NCBI RefSeq assembly: GCF_001428745.1 | Contig: NZ_LMIO01000004.1 | Location: 496,001-560,000 of the forward strand | Length of the DNA stretch: 64,000 nucleotides | Origin: Leifsonia sp. Root227 | GTDB taxonomy: Bacteria; Actinomycetota; Actinomycetes; Actinomycetales; Microbacteriaceae | Direction of reading: 5' to 3' | In this document: one piece after another, positions 60,208 through 64,000 of the stretch | How positions within the stretch are numbered: the first letter of the stretch is position 1 | Layout of the letters: every line of letters starts with the position of its first letter | Translations under genes and position numbers: made by a program | Notes under the pieces: model-generated | Seen by the model: only the letters and a program-made list of their open reading frames with translations | Databases searched by the model: none | Told to the model about the DNA's origin: nothing

Positions 60208-61230
60208 CTAGCGCTGCGCGGTCGACTCGCGCGGGATGGCGCGCACCGGCGGAGCGTCGACGCGCTCGACCCGCTCGCCGGCGCGCATCCTGCTGTACGC
60301 ATCGTGCAGGGTGGCGGCGAGGGCGTCCGCATCGAACGCGACCGTGCTCAGGCGCGGGACGAACTCCGCCCCAGCTGGATGGTCGTCGGCCCCGATCACC
60401 GAGACGTCGTCCGGCACGCGGATGCGCGCGTCGGCGAGAGCGCGGATGGCCGCCATCGCGAGGCGGTCGTCGTACGCCGCGACGGCGGTCGGTCGCGTGG
60501 CGTCGTAGCGCCAGCTGCGGGCCCAGTCGCGGAGAGACGCTGCAGACGTTCCCGCGTGCGCCACCGTGAGCGTCACCCCGGAGCGTTCGGCCGCCGCCTG
60601 CGCTCCGGCGAGCCTGGCACGCGCGGTCGCGGCCGCTGGAGGGGCAGTCGGTGCGAGGAAGACGATCCTGTCGTGGCCGAGCGAGGTGAGGTGGCTCACC
60701 GCGGCGTCGCCGAACGGCTCCTGCGGCACGACGAGGGTCGGGGCGTACCCGACCGGTTCCTGGCCGTGCACGATCAGCGCGCGGACCCCGGCGAGACGCA
60801 GCAGCTCGGTGGCCTCCGCGTCGCAGCGCGCAGCCTCGGCGAGCACGGCCTCCGGGCGGAGCCGCGCCCAGAGCTGGCCCGCCTCGGCGCCGACGAGGTC
60901 GGTCTCGGCGTGGCTGAGTGCATCCACGCCGTCGTCGATGGTGCGGGTGAGGAGGGAGGCGAACGTGCGTTCCAGGGTGGCGCCGCTGTCGTGGCTGGAT
61001 GCGGCGAACAGCAAACCGGAAACGGCCTCTCCGCTGGCGAGCGACCTGGCCGCCGTGTTGGGCGTGTAGCCGAGCAGTCTGGCGGCTTCGAGGACGCGGT
61101 GCCTCGTGTCGTCGGAGACCCGCGAGTTCGGTTTGTCGTTGAGTACGAAGGAGACCGTCGCGCGCGAGACGCCGGCCGCGAGGGCGACGTCGGCGCTCGT
61201 CGGGGCTTTGACGACGTGAGGGGTGAACAT
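60208..61230 (-). CDS. LacI-family transcriptional repressor
   Basis: Regulator of 340 residues. The N-terminal helix-turn-helix is [20 protein letters not shown] and the hinge helix ends with [10 protein letters not shown] near residue 65. A periplasmic-binding-protein-like sensor domain fills the rest ([21 protein letters not shown]). It is divergent from an MFS transporter and GH3 beta-glucosidase gene, and two similar TTAC-N4-GTAA-like sites lie in the gap, so repression of beta-glucoside use is likely. Confidence 0.92.
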   Translation of the reverse strand: MFTPHVVKAPTSADVALAAGVSRATVSFVLNDKPNSRVSDDTRHRVLEAARLLGYTPNTAARSLASGEAVSGLLFAASSHDSGATLERTFASLLTRTIDDGVDALSHAETDLVGAEAGQLWARLRPEAVLAEAARCDAEATELLRLAGVRALIVHGQEPVGYAPTLVVPQEPFGDAAVSHLTSLGHDRIVFLAPTAPPAAATARARLAGAQAAAERSGVTLTVAHAGTSAASLRDWARSWRYDATRPTAVAAYDDRLAMAAIRALADARIRVPDDVSVIGADDHPAGAEFVPRLSTVAFDADALAATLHDAYSRMRAGERVERVDAPPVRAIPRESTAQR

Positions 61231-61265
61231 CCTGGTCTCAGTCTAGGCCGGAGAGGCGTCGTTGG

Positions 61266-61277
61266 TTACACGGGTAA
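61266..61277. promoter_or_regulatory. LacI-type operator 1
   Basis: TTACACGGGTAA has perfect TTAC/GTAA arms around four bases, in the gap between the divergent lacI-type and MFS genes. Confidence 0.5.
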
Positions 61278-61296
61278 GCAAAAACCGAGCAATGGC

Positions 61297-61325
61297 TTGT
61301 ATTAAAGAATCCGGTGCCCTATGGT
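61297..61325 (+). promoter_or_regulatory. Promoter of the MFS-GH3 operon
   Basis: TTGTAT (61297-61302) and TATGGT (61320-61325) are 17 bases apart. The second LacI-type site begins at the last base of the -10 box. Confidence 0.55.
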
Positions 61326-61336
61326 TACGCGTGTTA
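61325..61336. promoter_or_regulatory. LacI-type operator 2
   Basis: TTACGCGTGTTA shares the GGTTACNCG core with the site at 61266 and lies 59 bases from it, overlapping the -10 box of the transporter promoter. Confidence 0.5.
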
Positions 61337-61370
61337 GCACGCAACGTCGCCTGCTCGAAAGGACATCCAA

Positions 61371-62774
61371 GTGACAACGCCGTCGGAAGACACCACCGGT
61401 CCCACCCCCGCACGACCGGTCCAGCCCACGATCCCCTCCAACCTCTCCGGAGTACCGGAGAGCGCATCCCTCGCCTCCACCATCACCACAGCAGGCAGCC
61501 CGTTCAGCGCCGCTCCGACCTCCGCCGTCTCGGCGCAGAGCCCCGTCAAGGTCAAGGTGCGCGGCAAGCTGCTCAAGCTGATGCTGTCGATGATGGTCGG
61601 GAACATCGCGATCTTCGCGATCTGGGGCGCCGTGCCTGGCGTGCTGCTGCCACTCCAGGTGCAGGGCATCGTCGGAGACGCTGACAAGGGACCGATCTAC
61701 GGTCTCGTCGCCACCATCGGCGCGTTCGCCGCGATGATCGCACAGCCCATCGCCGGCCTGGTCTCCGACCGCACCCGCAGCCGCTTCGGCCGCCGCGCGC
61801 CGTGGATGGTCATCGGCGTGCTGCTCGGCGGGCTCTCCCTCCTCTTCATGGGAGCGGCCAACGGCATCGTGCAGCTCACCGTCGCCTGGGTGATGGTGCA
61901 GGTCACGTTCAACTTCGCGCAAGGACCGCTGAGCGCGATCCTCCCCGACCGCGTCCCGAGCGGCGCGCGGGGAACCTTCTCTTCGCTGTCCGGCCTCGGC
62001 CTGATGCTCGGCTCGCTCGGCGGCTCGATCGCCGGCGCGCAGTTCGCGAAGTCGATCCCCGCCGGCTACCTGACCTTCGCCGGTATCGCGCTCATCGTGA
62101 TCGTGCTGTTCGTGATCTTCAACCCGGATGCGTCCAACAAGGGAGAGCCGAAGCCGCCGTTCAACTTCGTCACGTTCCTGCAGACCTTCTGGGTCAGTCC
62201 GCGCAAGCACCCCGACTTCTTCTGGGGCTTCACCGGCCGCCTGCTCCTCTACGCCGGTTACTTCATGGTCACCGGCTTCCAGCTCTACATCCTCCAGGAC
62301 TACATCGGCCTCAAGGGCGACGCGGTGACGATGGTTCCGGTGCTCAGCCTGATCAGCCTCGTCGGCATCATCATCACCACGCTCATCGGCGGACCCGTGT
62401 CGGACAGGATCGGGCGCCGCAAGATCGTCGTCATCGTCGCCGGAGCGGTCATGGCGATTTCCCTGGTCTTCCCGCTGATCATCCCGAGCATCACCGGCAT
62501 GATGCTGTTCGCCTTCGTGTCCGGGCTCGGCTTCGGCGCGTACCAGGCCGTCGACACCGCGCTGATGAGCGAGGTGCTGCCGTCCAAGAACGACTTCGCG
62601 AAGGACCTCGGCGTGCTCAACATCGCCGCGACGCTGCCGCAGACACTCGCGCCCGGTCTTGCCGGGCTGATCGTCTTCATCGCGGGCAACTCGTACACCC
62701 CGCTGTTCCCGATCGGCATCGTGCTCGCCCTCCTCGGCGCCTTCGCGGTCATGCCGATCAAATCCGTCCGCTGA
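61371..62774 (+). CDS. MFS transporter, probable beta-glucoside uptake
   Basis: Transporter of 467 residues from GTG 61371 behind GAAAGGA. A polar N-terminal tail of about 65 residues is longer than usual. Then come 12 helices with SDRTRSRFGRRAPWMVIGV (loop 2-3 motif) and SDRIGRRKIVVIVAG (loop 8-9 motif), which mark the MFS. Convergence of its operon with a GH3 beta-glucosidase gene, 38 bases downstream, and a divergent LacI gene point to import of beta-glucosides or a related sugar. Confidence 0.88.
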   Translation: MTTPSEDTTGPTPARPVQPTIPSNLSGVPESASLASTITTAGSPFSAAPTSAVSAQSPVKVKVRGKLLKLMLSMMVGNIAIFAIWGAVPGVLLPLQVQGIVGDADKGPIYGLVATIGAFAAMIAQPIAGLVSDRTRSRFGRRAPWMVIGVLLGGLSLLFMGAANGIVQLTVAWVMVQVTFNFAQGPLSAILPDRVPSGARGTFSSLSGLGLMLGSLGGSIAGAQFAKSIPAGYLTFAGIALIVIVLFVIFNPDASNKGEPKPPFNFVTFLQTFWVSPRKHPDFFWGFTGRLLLYAGYFMVTGFQLYILQDYIGLKGDAVTMVPVLSLISLVGIIITTLIGGPVSDRIGRRKIVVIVAGAVMAISLVFPLIIPSITGMMLFAFVSGLGFGAYQAVDTALMSEVLPSKNDFAKDLGVLNIAATLPQTLAPGLAGLIVFIAGNSYTPLFPIGIVLALLGAFAVMPIKSVR

Positions 62775-62812
62775 CCCCGCCCATCCGGCCGAAACGACTG
62801 AAAGACTGCACG

Positions 62813-64000
62813 ATGACCGACACCACCACCACCGACACCGACACCGACGCCTTCATCGCCGGCCTCGTCTCCAGCCTCACCATCGAGCAGAAGGTGCGCC
62901 TGCTCACCGGCGCCTCGTTCTGGACGCTGCACAGCGAACCGCAGATCGGCCTCGACACGATCGTCGTCTCCGACGGCCCTGCCGGGGTGCGCGGGCAGCT
63001 CTGGGACGAGCGGGACAGCTCGGCGAACCTTCCGTCGCCGACCGCGCTCGCTGCATCCTGGGATGTGGACCGCGTCCACGCACTCGGGCAGCTCATCGCG
63101 GCGGAGGCGCGCCGCAAGGGCGTCGGCGTCGCTCTCGGCCCGACCGTGAACATCCAGCGGTCGCCGCGCGGCGGACGCCACTTCGAGGCGTACAGCGAGG
63201 ACCCGTGGCTCTCCGGCGTCGTGGGCACGGCGTTCGTGAAGGGCGTGCAGTCCTGCGGCGTCGGCGCGACACCCAAGCACTTCGTCGCCAACGACAGCGA
63301 GACCGACCGCATGACGGTCAACGTCAACGTGGATGAGCGCACCCTCCGCGAGGTCTACCTCGCGCCGTTCGAGCGCATGGTCACCGAGGGCGGGGCGTGG
63401 CTCGTGATGTCGTCGTACAACTCGGTCAACGGCGTGACGATGAGCGAGAACGACCTCCTGCGCTCGCCGCTCAAAGACGAGTGGGGCTTCGACGGCGTCG
63501 TCGTCTCGGACTGGATGGGCGTGCGCGACACGGTCGCAGCCGGTGCGTCCGCGCAGGACCTGGCGATGCCTGGCCCCGATGGCGTCTGGGGGGATGCGCT
63601 GGTCGAGGCCGTGCGCTCCGGCCAGGTCTCCGAGACGGACATCGACGAGAAGGTGCTGCGCATCCTGCGCCTCGCCGGACGCCTCGGCGCCCTCGACGGC
63701 GTTGCCGCCGCGACCCCGCTCGCCGAGCCGTGGCCGGCCGAGAGGGTGGATGCGCTGCTGCGCGAAGCCGCCGCGGACGGCATGGTGCTGGTGAAGAACG
63801 GCGGAGGAGACGCATCCACCGCCGTGCTGCCCCTCGGCACAACGCCTGGCTCGATCGCCGTGATCGGTCAGCACGCGCGCATCGCCAGGAGCCAGGGCGG
63901 AGGATCCGCGACGGTCTTCCCCGACCACGTCGTGAGCCCGCTGGACGGCATCGTCGAGGCGTTCGGCGATGACCTCGTCTCGTTCGCGCCAGGGGTGCGA
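62813..64000 (+). CDS. Beta-glucosidase, GH3 (cut by window end)
   Basis: First 396 residues of a GH3 hydrolase. ATG 62813 opens a Thr/Asp-rich start (MTDTTTTDTDTDAF). The TIM-barrel part has VSDGPAGVRG near 43, PRGGRHFEAYSEDPWLSG, KHFVANDSE and the nucleophile Asp233 in VVSDWMGVRDT. The beginning of the second domain is visible (GMVLVKNGG, IAVIGQHA). There is no signal peptide, so the substrate is cleaved inside the cell after uptake by the upstream MFS protein. The frame runs off the window. Confidence 0.93.
   Translation, partial: MTDTTTTDTDTDAFIAGLVSSLTIEQKVRLLTGASFWTLHSEPQIGLDTIVVSDGPAGVRGQLWDERDSSANLPSPTALAASWDVDRVHALGQLIAAEARRKGVGVALGPTVNIQRSPRGGRHFEAYSEDPWLSGVVGTAFVKGVQSCGVGATPKHFVANDSETDRMTVNVNVDERTLREVYLAPFERMVTEGGAWLVMSSYNSVNGVTMSENDLLRSPLKDEWGFDGVVVSDWMGVRDTVAAGASAQDLAMPGPDGVWGDALVEAVRSGQVSETDIDEKVLRILRLAGRLGALDGVAAATPLAEPWPAERVDALLREAAADGMVLVKNGGGDASTAVLPLGTTPGSIAVIGQHARIARSQGGGSATVFPDHVVSPLDGIVEAFGDDLVSFAPGVR

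Noticed and set aside
60084..60332. Minus-strand 82-codon frame through the tandem repeats
   Set aside because: Its Arg/Ala/Ser-rich product comes from the 16-bp repeats and the out-of-frame end of the LacI-type gene.

Overview
The window is high-GC DNA (about 65-70% by eye) from an actinobacterium, most likely a Microbacteriaceae member close to Leifsonia. The evidence is GC-rich third codon positions, many ATGA or GTGA stop/start overlaps, TANNNT -10 boxes lying 6-7 bases before start codons, HspR/HAIR control of dnaK, a manganese catalase, and heavy use of the word GGATGC/GCATCC in coding sequence. No phage, insertion sequence, integrase, CRISPR array or rRNA was found. The only RNA gene is a tRNA-Gly.

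Layout. (1) 1-10.4 kb: two solute-binding-protein/permease/permease modules without an ATPase gene, an (alpha/alpha)6-type glycoside hydrolase, a GntR/FCD repressor and a GH42 beta-galactosidase. Matching CTGTATACA operator-like sites precede the second transporter and the galactosidase, so they look like one oligosaccharide regulon. (2) 10.5-15.5 kb: two divergent relatives of the glycine decarboxylase P-protein halves, an AcoX/COG3199-type kinase and an SDR dehydrogenase, tightly packed and without gcvT or gcvH. (3) 15.5-18 kb: a CDGSH protein overlapping a heme-oxygenase-fold metalloprotein, and a YbdK-type carboxylate-amine ligase. (4) 18.1-32.3 kb: a sugar-catabolic island with SDR, class II aldolase, FGGY kinase, DeoR repressor, PfkB kinase, an RbsBAC-like importer, a GMC flavoprotein with small subunit, a nitrilase-family hydrolase, a Gfo/Idh/MocA protein and an aldo-keto reductase. 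It uses GGATGCG about five times less often than its flanks, which suggests acquisition by transfer.

(5) 32.5-38.4 kb: alanine racemase and D-Ala-D-Ala ligase, an HspR-like regulator divergent from Hsp20, a zinc alcohol dehydrogenase, manganese catalase and tRNA-Gly. (6) 38.4-50.8 kb: housekeeping and regulatory genes (dcd, idi, an esterase, a pair of divergent MarR-like regulators with long Gly/His-rich insertions, a YCII/ECF42 sigma pair, NUDIX, MFS, MerR). (7) 51.1-56.9 kb: a small alarmone synthetase, a C39-like peptidase and the dnaK-grpE-dnaJ-hspR operon with two HAIR operators. (8) 57-64 kb: tdh-kbl threonine catabolism, a secreted His-containing protein, and a LacI-controlled MFS/GH3 beta-glucosidase operon cut by the window end.

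The most unusual points are: a 62-nt imperfect inverted-repeat element present at the 3' ends of two unrelated genes (10361-10422 and 47126-47187); the GcvP-like/AcoX-like cluster; the carbohydrate island with its 10-bp-phased operator; a MarR-type domain split by a His-rich insertion; and four perfectly phased 16-bp tandem repeats behind the lacI-type gene. All counts, coordinates of sites and family assignments were made by reading the sequence, without database searches.
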